This document shows positions 24,898 through 33,142 of a DNA stretch of 64,000 nt, in pieces. Both the position numbers and the translations under genes were made by a program. Origin of the DNA: Chryseobacterium jejuense (GTDB taxonomy: Bacteria; Bacteroidota; Bacteroidia; Flavobacteriales; Weeksellaceae); the NCBI RefSeq assembly GCF_900100075.1, contig NZ_FNEG01000004.1:1-64000 (forward strand), read 5' to 3'. Every line of letters begins with the position of its first letter. The stretch's first letter is position 1. The notes beneath the pieces were generated by a model. That model saw only the letters and a program-made list of their open reading frames with translations, searched no databases and was not told the DNA's origin.

Positions 24898-25902
24898 TTA
24901 AAGTACAATATTATTTTTTGGAGTGATTGCCGGTGGAAGATCGGTTTCATCCAGCATATCTCTCATATCAATTTCAATGGTACGGCTGATCTGGGTAATA
25001 GGAACATCGTTAGCGCTTCCTTCAAAAGGATTTACTGATGCTTCTCCTACACTGTCTAAGGTATGAAAACACCAGGTTACCAATAAGGAAAAAGGAATAT
25101 TGAACCAGATTGTCCATCCTTCTGCCATAGAGCCTTCTCCCAGCTTATCAAATTCTTTCAACATTCCAAAAGGAACAAATACAATGAATAACAACAAAAG
25201 ATAAGTTGTAATGGAAGAAAAATTCCTTGGATAAGGAAAGTTTTTAATTCTTTCTGCTTTTCCCTGATTGTCGGTAAATTTCACCAACTGCTGATTGATC
25301 TGCGTCCATTGAAAGTCGTTGATCTCCCCTTTTTCATAGGCTTTAGATAATTCTTTACTTTGACTGGCCATCAATTGTGTAGCTCTGTTCTTTTTGTTCA
25401 GAATATACTGAAGTTCTGTTTCTGAAAGGTATTTCTTCAGTTCATCATCCAGCTTTGAAAGCCTTTCCGGAATATCATATTTTTGAGCATACTCATCAAA
25501 CTGAGCGGTTCCGGTATTTTCCCAGACTCTTGGCTCTCTGAGTTGAAATCTAAGTGCCGTAAGCCATGCATAATGACGAAGGAACATTTCTTTTACTTTA
25601 CCTTCATCTTTCACTCCAAGAGAATCTCTTAAAATATATCCGAAGCTACGACTGTCATTGATAATAGCTCCATAAATCTGCCTCGCTTCCCAGAGTCTGC
25701 TGTAACTGGCATTATTCTTAAATCCTACGATAAAAGCGACTGCCGTTCCCATGATGGCGATCGGCTGCCAAGGTACAGAAAGAAATTTCCAGCCTAAAAA
25801 ATATAAAATAGTAGGTATGGCTGCCAATACAATTAAAGCATAAATGCTGCGACGCGTCCAGTTAATAAATTCCCGCGCGCTAAATCTTTTTCCTGAATGC
25901 AT
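24898..25902 (-). CDS. bestrophin-family ion channel
   Basis: The 334-residue protein has four to five membrane segments. The N-terminal SAREFINWTRRSIYALIVLA leads into the first helix. The family's conserved middle, VGFKNNASYSRLWEARQIYG with INDSRSFGY (residues 60-90), is intact. LLLLFIVFVPFGMLKEF near 235 and DSVGEASVNPFEGSANDVPI near 285 complete the bestrophin/UPF0187 pattern, including the acidic C-terminal motif before TQISRTIEIDMRDML. Bacterial homologs form pentameric, often cation-conducting channels in the inner membrane. The neighbour upstream (DUF2490) lies 81 bp away and may belong to a separate transcript. Confidence 0.88.
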   Translation of the reverse strand: MHSGKRFSAREFINWTRRSIYALIVLAAIPTILYFLGWKFLSVPWQPIAIMGTAVAFIVGFKNNASYSRLWEARQIYGAIINDSRSFGYILRDSLGVKDEGKVKEMFLRHYAWLTALRFQLREPRVWENTGTAQFDEYAQKYDIPERLSKLDDELKKYLSETELQYILNKKNRATQLMASQSKELSKAYEKGEINDFQWTQINQQLVKFTDNQGKAERIKNFPYPRNFSSITTYLLLLFIVFVPFGMLKEFDKLGEGSMAEGWTIWFNIPFSLLVTWCFHTLDSVGEASVNPFEGSANDVPITQISRTIEIDMRDMLDETDLPPAITPKNNIVL

Positions 25903-25983
25903 ATGTGTTATTTTTTGTGTTAATTTTAATCAATGTCTTTTAGTAAAGTTCTTCACCAGCGCATTCAGTAGAAACAGTCAACA

Positions 25984-26661
25984 TTAGTTTTTCGTAAACG
26001 GTATATTGTTATAAAAACCAATCTGAATTTGTCCTCTATTTCTGTTTTCCTGAATCTGATTCATATATCCGGCTTCAATTCTCATGTTTTTATTAATCAC
26101 ATAACCCAACGCTCCGTAGACTCTGTTTCTATCGAAAGTGGGACTGTTGAAATGCAGGAAAATCTCATTATATACAGATGCGTACAATGTTTTCGGCAAC
26201 ATTTCTTTCTGAGTGATCGGAATATTTACTCCTAACATATAGCGGAATCTCATTCTAAAATCGTCTTCCAGAAAACGTTCTTCCAAACGATAGCGATGCT
26301 GAAGGTTAAAACGTCCAAACTTCTGCTTGGTAATATACTGCTGGAAAATTCTGTGCTCTATATTTTCCTTTTTATCTCCGTTTACATAGGGCTGACTTAA
26401 AATAAAACCATATCCCAACAATACGTTATTATTATTTTCGGTAAGATCATATCCAATTCCGGTACGGATGAGTAGTTGTTCCAGATCCCCAATAGCATCA
26501 AAATTTCTGTACTGAACTTCATTATGCCAGTTCAGTTTTTTACTGATTTTATTGTTCCCAAAATACATATACCAAGCACCCAGATCATTTTTTTGTGCCC
26601 ATGTTAAAACCGACCCCAAGCTCAATACTGTGAATGCCAACTTCGTAAAAACCTTTCTCAT
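25984..26661 (-). CDS. DUF2490 outer-membrane-type protein
   Basis: The ATG at 26661 (MRKVFTKLAFTVLSLGSVLT) is preferred to an in-frame TTG 9 bp upstream. The signal peptide ends TWAQ. The 225-residue product has the DUF2490 signature NDLGAWYMYFGNNKISKKLN near residue 25 and HNEVQYRNFD after it. Alternating-hydrophobicity strands follow and it ends in IQIGFYNNIPFTKN. This suggests a small outer-membrane beta-barrel of unknown function. No neighbour gives a clue to its job. Confidence 0.8.
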   Translation of the reverse strand: MRKVFTKLAFTVLSLGSVLTWAQKNDLGAWYMYFGNNKISKKLNWHNEVQYRNFDAIGDLEQLLIRTGIGYDLTENNNNVLLGYGFILSQPYVNGDKKENIEHRIFQQYITKQKFGRFNLQHRYRLEERFLEDDFRMRFRYMLGVNIPITQKEMLPKTLYASVYNEIFLHFNSPTFDRNRVYGALGYVINKNMRIEAGYMNQIQENRNRGQIQIGFYNNIPFTKN

Positions 26662-26804
26662 GTTTATCAATTACTATTATCTATCGTTTTAACAAAATTA
26701 ATAATTTAAATCAATAATAGCAAACGATATTTTTATGATTGAATTGAGCACGGTTTTATAGTAAGCGACTTTAAATCTGACACTTTCCTGAAATCCCAGA
26801 TATC

Positions 26805-27197
26805 TTAGACTGGAATCTGTTCTACCAGGACATCTGCTTGTTCTTTATTAAAGTAAGTACAGGTCATTGCTTCCAGATTCATCACCCAGCCTTCAATTCC
26901 GTTTTCTGCACAATCTTTACAGAAAGTATAGTAATCTGTACCTCCTTGCTGATGAAGTTTTAATCTGGTTTTAAAATGGTTAAGATTTGTTTTTTCAGAA
27001 ATGAGAAGGGCATCATACTTACTTCCGGTGTGAATCGATTGATGGTCCCTGTTGAAATATCTTGTATTTCCATCCGAAACATAAGTGGTATAATGAGAAA
27101 CACCCAGACTTTTGATAGCCTGAATATATTGAGGGAAGTCTGCTCCACTCTTTACTTTTTGATGTGCTGTTGTAATATCTTCGATTGTAAATTCCAT
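26805..27197 (-). CDS. DUF1398 family protein (YbcV-like)
   Basis: The 130-residue cytosolic protein matches the DUF1398 pattern: FTIEDITTAHQKVKSGADFP, QYIQAIKSLGVSHYTTYVSD at residues 22-41, and the C-terminal YYTFCKDCAENGIEGWVMNL with MTCTYFNKEQADVLVEQIP. The family is found in enterobacteria and Bacteroidetes and has no established function. It stands alone between the DUF2490 gene (143 bp) and the response regulator (74 bp). Confidence 0.8.
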   Translation of the reverse strand: MEFTIEDITTAHQKVKSGADFPQYIQAIKSLGVSHYTTYVSDGNTRYFNRDHQSIHTGSKYDALLISEKTNLNHFKTRLKLHQQGGTDYYTFCKDCAENGIEGWVMNLEAMTCTYFNKEQADVLVEQIPV

Positions 27198-27271
27198 CTT
27201 TTCTATTTTCTGTCAGTTAGTCTTTTGTTTCAAAAATTAAGACTAATTTAATCAGAAAATATCAATAAAAT

Positions 27272-27961
27272 TTAATCGAATCTGTCTTTTAGATAATTCG
27301 CATCTACGATTTTGCTTTCAATAGCGTATACTACCAGACCAGCAGTATTTTTAGATCCTGTCTTCAGAAGGAGGCTGTTTCGGTGTCCTTCTACAGTTCT
27401 TGAGCTTATAAAAAGCTGATCCGCAATTTCAGGGGTACTGTATTGTTGACAGATAAGTTCGAGTACTTCTTTCTCTCTTTTAGAAATATGATTGGCATCA
27501 AAGATACTGGAAACCTTCTTCTTAGGTTCAGTAAAATTCTCATGCAATGCTTCCATTACTTCGCTGTTATAATAGAATCCTTTCTGGTGTACTTCCCTAA
27601 TGGCATTAACCAATTCTAAGGGACTTGAATTTTTCTTCAAAAAAGAACATGCCCCAGATTGAATCATATTGACAATAAAAGCTTTTGTATTATAGCTGGT
27701 GAGGGCTATAATTTTGATCTGAGGGTATTTGATATGGATTTGTTTGGTGGCCTCTACCCCGTTAATTTCAGGCATATTGAGATCCATCAGTATAATATCC
27801 GGCAACTCTTCAAGGGTAGTGAATGCATCAAGCAATTCTCTTCCGTTGCTGAAATCGCGCACCAGCACAATATCTTTTTCTCTCTGTATCAACAATGAAA
27901 TTCCTTGACGAAACAGGGCTTCATCATCTACGATCATCAGGCGAATGGGTTCTTTTTCCAT
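27272..27961 (-). CDS. NarL/FixJ-type response regulator (LuxR HTH)
   Basis: The ATG at 27961 (MEKEPIRLMIVDDEALFRQG) is used rather than an upstream in-frame TTG. The 229-residue protein has a receiver domain with acidic pocket DD (residues 11-12), phosphoacceptor Asp58 in IILMDLNMPEINGVEA, T in ALTSYN and K in CSFLKKN. A LuxR-type HTH occupies about residues 160-220 (SKREKEVLELICQQYSTPEI, RTVEGHRNSLLLKTG). It follows the histidine kinase gene by 12 bp and forms a two-component pair with it. Targets are unknown. Confidence 0.92.
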   Translation of the reverse strand: MEKEPIRLMIVDDEALFRQGISLLIQREKDIVLVRDFSNGRELLDAFTTLEELPDIILMDLNMPEINGVEATKQIHIKYPQIKIIALTSYNTKAFIVNMIQSGACSFLKKNSSPLELVNAIREVHQKGFYYNSEVMEALHENFTEPKKKVSSIFDANHISKREKEVLELICQQYSTPEIADQLFISSRTVEGHRNSLLLKTGSKNTAGLVVYAIESKIVDANYLKDRFD

Positions 27962-27973
27962 CTTATTAATCAA

Positions 27974-28750
27974 TTAAAATGTAAATTCTACGGTAATTCC
28001 TTTCCTGCTTTCACTTTCTATCTTCAATGTACCATTGATAAGTTCTACCCTGCTTCTTATATTTCTTAATCCCAATCCTCCTTTCATTACATCTTCATTG
28101 GGACTGAATCCTTTACCATTGTCCTTATAGATACATGTATTTTTTCCATCCTTCCCTTTAAATACAATATCAATATGAGTACTTTCCCCGTGTTTTATAG
28201 AATTATTAATTAATTCCTGAAGTATCCTAAAGATATGCAAATTTTTTTCATCCTCTGTTTTTGCAAAATACAAATTGTTGGCGTAAGAAATCTGTACGGT
28301 TTTAGACATGTTGATTTCTGAACATAATGCATCTATAGCGGCATGTAATCCAAATTTCTCGAGAATGGGAGGAAGCAGATCATGAGAGATTTGCCTGGCA
28401 CTTTCTGCTGTAGTGTTTACCAGATTGATGATCTTATTTTTGAGTTCACTATATTCTTCCCTTGTTAAATTGTCAAAGTCCAGCAGGTGAATATTCAAAG
28501 AGACTACACTCAATTTTGAACTGATATCATCATGCAAGTCCTGGGCAATCCGCAATCTTTCTTTTTCCTGGGAACTGATAATAGCATGGGTAAGGTCTTT
28601 TTCATACCTAAGTTCAAGCTCTTTCTTTTGAAGAAGATTTTTCGTTATCTTTTTATTTGAAAAATAGTAGAATATAACCAGCGTAACCGCCAGCAAAGTA
28701 AAAGCCAAAAAGGTATAGACTATAGTGGAAATAATTGTATTTTCATTCAT
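27974..28750 (-). CDS. HisKA_3-type sensor histidine kinase
   Basis: The 258-residue protein has one N-terminal membrane segment (residues 5-29) and a short linker helix. The dimerization box SSQEKERLRIAQDLHDDISS (about residues 59-78) includes the phosphoacceptor His. The ATP-binding domain has LQELINNSIKHGES as the N-box near 188, YKDNGKGF as the G1 box and GGLGLRNIRSRV as the G2 box. There is no extracellular sensor domain, so the signal probably comes from the membrane or the adjacent membrane protein. It is the third gene of a likely operon 29748-27272. Confidence 0.9.
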   Translation of the reverse strand: MNENTIISTIVYTFLAFTLLAVTLVIFYYFSNKKITKNLLQKKELELRYEKDLTHAIISSQEKERLRIAQDLHDDISSKLSVVSLNIHLLDFDNLTREEYSELKNKIINLVNTTAESARQISHDLLPPILEKFGLHAAIDALCSEINMSKTVQISYANNLYFAKTEDEKNLHIFRILQELINNSIKHGESTHIDIVFKGKDGKNTCIYKDNGKGFSPNEDVMKGGLGLRNIRSRVELINGTLKIESESRKGITVEFTF

Positions 28751-28771
28751 GTTGTAAGATCATAACAGTAA

Positions 28772-29404
28772 TTACACATTTTTTCTGCGGGAAAAGAAAT
28801 ACTCGGCAAAAATGAAAATCTGATAAACGATAAACATCACCACATTAAAAACCCAGATTTCTCTGTGTAGATTGGTATTCATTACCGTATACAGATTTCC
28901 GGACAGGAATATCACGGTACTGCTTATCAGATACAGCAAAAGCCCAAGGCTTATATAGTTATATTTCTTTTCAGTATCCAATATATTGTATAAATGAAAC
29001 AATGCCAGAATAATGAGTGAGTATGAAGTGACAAATATTTCAAATAAATTGAATACATAATATTTCTCCGGATCTATTATATACTGCACGATCAGAACCG
29101 AAGGGATGCTCACTAAAAGGAATCGTGCTATATTTTTTTGATACTTTTCAGTTACAATTTCATGGAAAAAAAGTCCCAGCAGTATAAACTGAATAATCAG
29201 ATAATAATGAGAAAAAAACAGATTATTGATCCTCTGATAATTTAACACATAGAATACTATTTCACAGATTAATATCCATGCCAGATAGCTTATAAAAAAT
29301 GTATAGGCTCTCCCTGAGCGGAAAAAGCCTATACAGTATACTGCCAGATTAATCAGCAGAATGCCTTTTCCAATTAACGACAATATTTCAATCCAATGAT
29401 CCAA
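28772..29404 (-). CDS. polytopic membrane protein of unknown function, next to a two-component system
   Basis: The 210-residue protein has about seven hydrophobic segments (for example LIGKGILLINLAVYCIGFF, FISYLAWILICEIVFYVLNY, LIIQFILLGLFFHEIV, FLLVSIPSVLIVQYI, YLISSTVIFLSGNLY and a C-terminal VFNVVMFIVYQIFIFAEYFF). It ends in SRRKNV, a positively charged cytosolic end. I do not recognise a family. It lies 21 bp upstream of the histidine kinase, whose own sensor region is minimal, so it may supply or transmit the signal. That is inference from position only. Confidence 0.7.
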   Translation of the reverse strand: MDHWIEILSLIGKGILLINLAVYCIGFFRSGRAYTFFISYLAWILICEIVFYVLNYQRINNLFFSHYYLIIQFILLGLFFHEIVTEKYQKNIARFLLVSIPSVLIVQYIIDPEKYYVFNLFEIFVTSYSLIILALFHLYNILDTEKKYNYISLGLLLYLISSTVIFLSGNLYTVMNTNLHREIWVFNVVMFIVYQIFIFAEYFFSRRKNV

Positions 29405-29421
29405 TGATCTTCAGTTTTAGA

Positions 29422-29748
29422 TTATTGGTCCCACCATATTACCGTTGAGCATACACTTGGGCATGGTGTGGTCATATCATAGACGTAATATCCTCTCTCA
29501 TAATTCACCATATCATCCCCTTTAGCATCTACCCCAACCATTAAAAATTTATATGTCCCGTCATCGCTAATCGCATTGTAGCCACGAAGGTGTTCAACAT
29601 TCAGATCTTTGCTGAAAATATCCTGTACATCTTTTTTGGGGATCATATGCGCTTTTATTTCAAGCCCTGAAGTTAATTCTTTTAACTGCCATCTTTTAGT
29701 CCATCTAATGGCTTCGTCTAATGTTACTGCATGTTTAGGTAATTCCAT
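29422..29748 (-). CDS. small hypothetical protein heading the two-component operon
   Basis: The start at 29748 (MELPKHAVTLDEAIRWTKRW) is preferred; the longer frame begins with 11 residues in AT-rich leader DNA. The 108-residue product has no signal peptide or membrane segment. It is mixed alpha/beta with LKELTSGLEIKAHMIPKKDV, FLMVGVDAKGDDMVNYERGY and the unusual Cys/Trp-rich end MTTPCPSVCSTVIWWDQ. I cannot assign a family. It lies 17 bp upstream of the membrane protein gene, so it is probably part of the operon with the kinase and regulator. Confidence 0.65.
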   Translation of the reverse strand: MELPKHAVTLDEAIRWTKRWQLKELTSGLEIKAHMIPKKDVQDIFSKDLNVEHLRGYNAISDDGTYKFLMVGVDAKGDDMVNYERGYYVYDMTTPCPSVCSTVIWWDQ

Positions 29749-30062
29749 AGTTATTTGTTTTAAATTATAGGTTTTGTACAAAATGAAGTTATGAAAAAAA
29801 CAATTTATATACTCGAAATAAACTTATTTTATTTTCAAAAGCATTAATCTCTTCTATTTTCTTCAAAAATAAAACAATATGAATAACCAAGAATACGTAT
29901 TTCTACCTGTTTTACAATTCGGAATGTAATACGCTGTTTTCACCTGCTATTTCACCGTTACTTTGGGGTATTATTTAAAGTGATACTGCACAGAGAGCTA
30001 AACAATGCTCCTGATATATTCTATAAGTATTTTAAAAACACTAACCATAAGAAATTTACATC
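29749..30062. other. 314-bp AT-rich spacer with divergent starts
   Basis: This spacer separates the minus-strand operon head (29748) from the T9SS gene (30063). No gene, clear hairpin or full consensus promoter is visible. A short open frame of 16 codons near 29880 was judged meaningless. Confidence 0.5.
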
Positions 30063-30905
30063 ATGAAAAAAATTATCCTTTTTACAATTCTTATCTTTTT
30101 AAGTAAAATTGTAGACATCAGTGCACAAATGAGCACTATGACTTTTGAAAATGCTGTGAATGGCAGCACATCCTTTACCGATAACAGCTATACTTTTAAC
30201 ATTGTTTCACAAGCCGGTACTTTTAGGATTCAGAAAAATTACCCCAATACAGGCTGGAACGGAACCGCCAATGATAATGCCTATATTGATAACACAGGAA
30301 CTACGAATACCCCTTCTCCATCTTTCAGTGTTAAAAGCGGTTCTTCATTTAAAGTATCAAAATTTTGGGTATTCTTAAGTAACACAGCATTAAACCAATC
30401 TACCTCATCTGGAACGTTAATCATTACAGGAAAATTAAACGGAATTACAAAGTTTTCTACTACGAAAACCTCCGGTTTTAATACAACATTCAATGCTACA
30501 ACGGGAACAACAGGTGTTTACAATGGATTTACACCGATTGATCTCACGAATCTTAATAATCTAAACTACAGTAATATAATCATTGACGAGATCCAGCTGC
30601 AGTCAACCGGCGGTTATGTTTATATGTGTCTTGACGCATTTACGTGGTCTAAAACGCCAACTTTAGGAACTGCAGAAATCACATCTCAAAAGAAAACAAG
30701 TGTTTACCCGAATCCTTCGTCCGGAGTCTTCAATCTAAATCTGGAAAAAAACAGTAAGGTCACTTTATATGACCAATCCGGAAAACTTGTAAAATCAACA
30801 GAAGCTGCTAAAGGTGAAAATAAGATTGACATTACCGAACTTCCTGATGGAATTTACCTCATGAGATCCGAATCAGAAAGCTATAAAATTATTAAAAAGA
30901 ACTAA
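30063..30905 (+). CDS. T9SS type A sorting-domain secreted protein
   Basis: The 280-residue protein has a signal peptide (MKKIILFTILIFLSKIVDIS, ending AQ). The central domain of about 180 residues is rich in Ser, Thr, Asn and Gly with predicted beta-strands (STMTFENAVNGSTSFTDNSY, YSNIIIDEIQLQSTGGYVYM), suggesting a jelly-roll or carbohydrate-binding-like module. The last 70 residues start KTSVYPNPSSGVFNLNLEKN and end SYKIIKKN, a T9SS type A sorting domain. No catalytic motif is recognised. It is a single-gene transcript ended by a strong terminator. Confidence 0.8.
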   Translation: MKKIILFTILIFLSKIVDISAQMSTMTFENAVNGSTSFTDNSYTFNIVSQAGTFRIQKNYPNTGWNGTANDNAYIDNTGTTNTPSPSFSVKSGSSFKVSKFWVFLSNTALNQSTSSGTLIITGKLNGITKFSTTKTSGFNTTFNATTGTTGVYNGFTPIDLTNLNNLNYSNIIIDEIQLQSTGGYVYMCLDAFTWSKTPTLGTAEITSQKKTSVYPNPSSGVFNLNLEKNSKVTLYDQSGKLVKSTEAAKGENKIDITELPDGIYLMRSESESYKIIKKN

Positions 30906-30943
30906 TCTTATTCAATAAAAGCAACCGACAATAGGTATTGAAA

Positions 30944-30972
30944 AAACCGACAGATATCTGTCGGTTTCTTTA
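30944..30972. terminator. bidirectional terminator after the T9SS gene
   Basis: AAACCGACAGAT and ATCTGTCGGTTT make a perfect 24-bp palindrome, followed by CTTTATTATTTTTTT on the plus strand and preceded by A-rich DNA. It serves both the plus-strand T9SS gene and the minus-strand VOC gene ending at 30997. Confidence 0.8.
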
Positions 30973-30996
30973 TTATTTTTTTGGATAAAATTAATT

Positions 30997-31446
30997 TTAT
31001 GGATGCTGCTGCATTTTTGCAGGATCATCATAATTAACCATCCAATTGATTCCGAATTTATCCGTAAACATTCCAAAATAAGCACCCCAGAAAGTATCTG
31101 CTAATGGCATTGTTACCTGCCCGCCTGCAGAAAGACCATTGAATAATTTCTCTGCTTCTTCTTTAGATTCTGCATTGATAGAGATTGAGAAGTTATTTCC
31201 TTCTTTGAAGTTAGAAGCCCATTCTCCACCTGTATCGCTTCCCATTAATACAGTTTCTTTCGAAATAGGAAGGGTAACATGCATAATTTTGTTCTTATCT
31301 TCTTCAGGAAGTTCTTTACCTTCCGTTGGAGGCATTTCTCCAAAAGTTCCGATATAAGGATACTCTCCTCCGAAAACAGATTTATAGAAATCGAATGCTT
31401 CTTTGCAATTCCCATTGAATGTTAAATAAACGTTTACTGATGCCAT
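30997..31446 (-). CDS. PhnB/VOC-family protein (YjdN-like)
   Basis: This 149-residue protein has the PhnB-like VOC pattern: VNVYLTFNGNCKEAFDFYKS, VFGGEYPYIGTFGEMPPTEG, MHVTLPISKETVLMGSDTGG, EEAEKLFNGLSAGGQVTMPL and FWGAYFGMFTDKFGINWMVN. This is typical of the '3-demethylubiquinone-9 3-methyltransferase-like' annotation class, which are not methyltransferases by fold. The substrate is unknown. It lies 44 bp downstream of a second VOC gene and is probably co-transcribed with it. Confidence 0.85.
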   Translation of the reverse strand: MASVNVYLTFNGNCKEAFDFYKSVFGGEYPYIGTFGEMPPTEGKELPEEDKNKIMHVTLPISKETVLMGSDTGGEWASNFKEGNNFSISINAESKEEAEKLFNGLSAGGQVTMPLADTFWGAYFGMFTDKFGINWMVNYDDPAKMQQHP

Positions 31447-31490
31447 GATTGTTTTTTTTTAGTTAAGTTTTAAATTGTTTTGAATTTTGT

Positions 31491-31862
31491 TTATCTGTGC
31501 TGATCGATCAGGATCATATTTCCATCCGGATCTTTCAGGTAGATATGTTCAGGTCCTGAAGTGGTTTCATCAGCTTCTTTATCAAGCTCTACTCCACCTT
31601 CCTTTAAACGCTTCTGAATTTCACGTACATCTTCAAAGGATTCAAGATTTTGGGCATTTTCATCCCATCCCGGATTGAAAGTCAACATATTTCCATCAAA
31701 CATTGCCTGAAACAGACCTATTAAAGTAGATCCGTTTTTCATAATCAGATAGTTTTGCTCTGTAGCTCCAGCCATAGTTATAAATCCAAGCTTTTCATAA
31801 AAATCTTTGGACTTCTGAAGATCTTTTACACTTAAGCTGATTGAAAATGCTCCTAGTTTCAT
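31491..31862 (-). CDS. VOC-family (glyoxalase-like) protein
   Basis: The 123-residue protein begins MKLGAFSISLSVKDLQKSKD, the usual first strand and helix of the VOC fold. It continues FYEKLGFITM and ends with YLKDPDGNMILIDQHR, where the conserved Asp-Pro-Asp-Gly-Asn turn precedes the last strand. It has a length normal for single-domain VOC proteins. Function unknown. Together with 30997-31446 it forms a two-gene VOC pair, downstream of the hypothetical secreted protein at 31894 by 31 bp. Confidence 0.82.
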   Translation of the reverse strand: MKLGAFSISLSVKDLQKSKDFYEKLGFITMAGATEQNYLIMKNGSTLIGLFQAMFDGNMLTFNPGWDENAQNLESFEDVREIQKRLKEGGVELDKEADETTSGPEHIYLKDPDGNMILIDQHR

Positions 31863-31893
31863 ATTGTTTTAGTGTTGAGGAATTATTTTAGAA

Positions 31894-32364
31894 TTATTGA
31901 TTTTTCACATGGGTCTTAAAGGTAAGGGTTCCGTCATAACTTTTCCAATCGCCGATAAGTTCAATATATTGCCCTTCCACTTTTTCAGTTTTCCTGTTCC
32001 ATTTAAAGTTATAAACGAATCGTCCTTTAAAAACCCCGGAGTGTTTTCCTTTATTCTCTTCAGCCAGTTCATATTCTCCAAATACAGTTCCTTGTTTTTT
32101 AGAATCCTTATATTTTGAAATGGTGATGGTTCCTTCAAATTTAGCATAATTGGTATCCACAAGAGAATATCCTGAAACAAAATATTCCTGATCATTCTTT
32201 TTATTCTGTTCAGAAATATTAATCTTAAGCTTCAGCTCCTGTCCTTTGTTTCCAATAGTTCCAATATAAGGTTTACTATTGTTCAGCCATGTATTTGAAA
32301 TATCCGGCATCTGAGCCAACACAACATTAGTTGCCAGAATGAAGAGCAATAAAAGTTTTTTCAT
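31894..32364 (-). CDS. small secreted protein of unknown function
   Basis: The 156-residue protein has a signal peptide (MKKLLLLFILATNVVLAQ). The mature part reads like an antiparallel beta-barrel: PYIGTIGNKGQELKLKINIS, KFEGTITISKYKDSKKQGTV, GVFKGRFVYNFKWNRKTEKV and IELIGDWKSYDGTLTFKTHV. It lacks cysteines. I do not recognise the family; the strand pattern loosely resembles lipocalin-like exported proteins. It lies 10 bp downstream of the DUF1569 gene and so is likely co-transcribed with it. Confidence 0.65.
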   Translation of the reverse strand: MKKLLLLFILATNVVLAQMPDISNTWLNNSKPYIGTIGNKGQELKLKINISEQNKKNDQEYFVSGYSLVDTNYAKFEGTITISKYKDSKKQGTVFGEYELAEENKGKHSGVFKGRFVYNFKWNRKTEKVEGQYIELIGDWKSYDGTLTFKTHVKNQ

Positions 32365-32374
32365 GCAGTAATTT

Positions 32375-32830
32375 TTAAACTCCGAACTGAGATAGGTGAT
32401 GGTTTAAATGTTTTGCAAACATATTGTTCCATTCCTGAGCTTTCAATTTCCCAAAAGAGAAAGATTCTTTACCGTCGAAAGCGTCTGCTCCCAATTGTTG
32501 AGTCTTTTGAATAAAACCAACCAGTCTTCTCTTTTCTTCATCAAAGTTCTTTCTTCCTGACACTAAAAATTGTGGAGCTGTAGGGGAATCTCTAGGATAG
32601 GCTTTCTCACCTACTACTTTAGATTTCACAAAAGTTTTTAAAATAAACTTCGCAATAGATCCCGGTTTTTTATGTTTTTCCGGCTCATACACCATTTCAT
32701 AAGTAATACAACAGTGCGCCAACATCTGATCCACCGTCATTTTCCCCCATAATCCATGCGTATCTTCTACCAGTCTGTTTATTCTATCAATATAGTTTTG
32801 AGCGTCTTTTGCGTCAAATACATTTTCCAT
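32375..32830 (-). CDS. DUF1569 (DinB-like) protein
   Basis: The ATG at 32830 (MENVFDAKDAQNYIDRINRL) is chosen over an in-frame upstream TTG. The product of about 151 residues is helical. It carries metal-site candidates in a DinB/YfiT-like arrangement: His in MTVDQMLAHCCITYEMVYEP near residue 40 and two further His in NNMFAKHLNHHLSQFGV at the C-terminus. DUF1569 belongs to the DinB-like four-helix superfamily, often thiol-dependent transferases. The substrate is unknown. Confidence 0.8.
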   Translation of the reverse strand: MENVFDAKDAQNYIDRINRLVEDTHGLWGKMTVDQMLAHCCITYEMVYEPEKHKKPGSIAKFILKTFVKSKVVGEKAYPRDSPTAPQFLVSGRKNFDEEKRRLVGFIQKTQQLGADAFDGKESFSFGKLKAQEWNNMFAKHLNHHLSQFGV

Positions 32831-33012
32831 ATACGATCTGTTTTTTACTACAGACAAATATATCAGTTTTTTTGTTTGATTTTTATGGTGAGAGAATTTT
32901 TTGTTGCAAGGTTCGGGTTTGGGAGCTTGAGAGTTTTAGTGTACGTTTTATTTTCCTACAACTATCCTACTAACCCTCATTCTATGTGTGTCCATTACCT
33001 TCCTTCGAAGGG

Positions 33013-33039
33013 GTGTCAAAAATTCAAAGAATTTTTGAC
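33013..33039. repeat. short hairpin repeat (TGTCAAAAATTC)
   Basis: TGTCAAAAATTC and GAATTTTTGACA are perfect 12-bp arms around AAA. They lie within CCTTCGAAGGGG...CAGGGTGG context that I recognise from Chryseobacterium intergenic DNA. No gene overlaps. Confidence 0.55.
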
Positions 33040-33078
33040 AGGGTGGTTTTAAAGTTTGAGAATATGATAGCTTTAGAA

Positions 33079-33122
33079 TACAAATACCGAATGAAAACCA
33101 TTGTCATCATTCGGTATTTGTA
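33079..33122. terminator. 16-bp hairpin downstream of the efflux operon
   Basis: TACAAATACCGAATGA and TCATTCGGTATTTGTA are perfect 16-bp arms with a 12-nt loop. The hairpin lies 20 bp after the ABC permease stop on the minus strand. No long T-run follows on that strand, so it may stabilise the 3' end as much as terminate. Confidence 0.6.
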
Positions 33123-33142
33123 CTTTTTCAAACTAATAGAAT

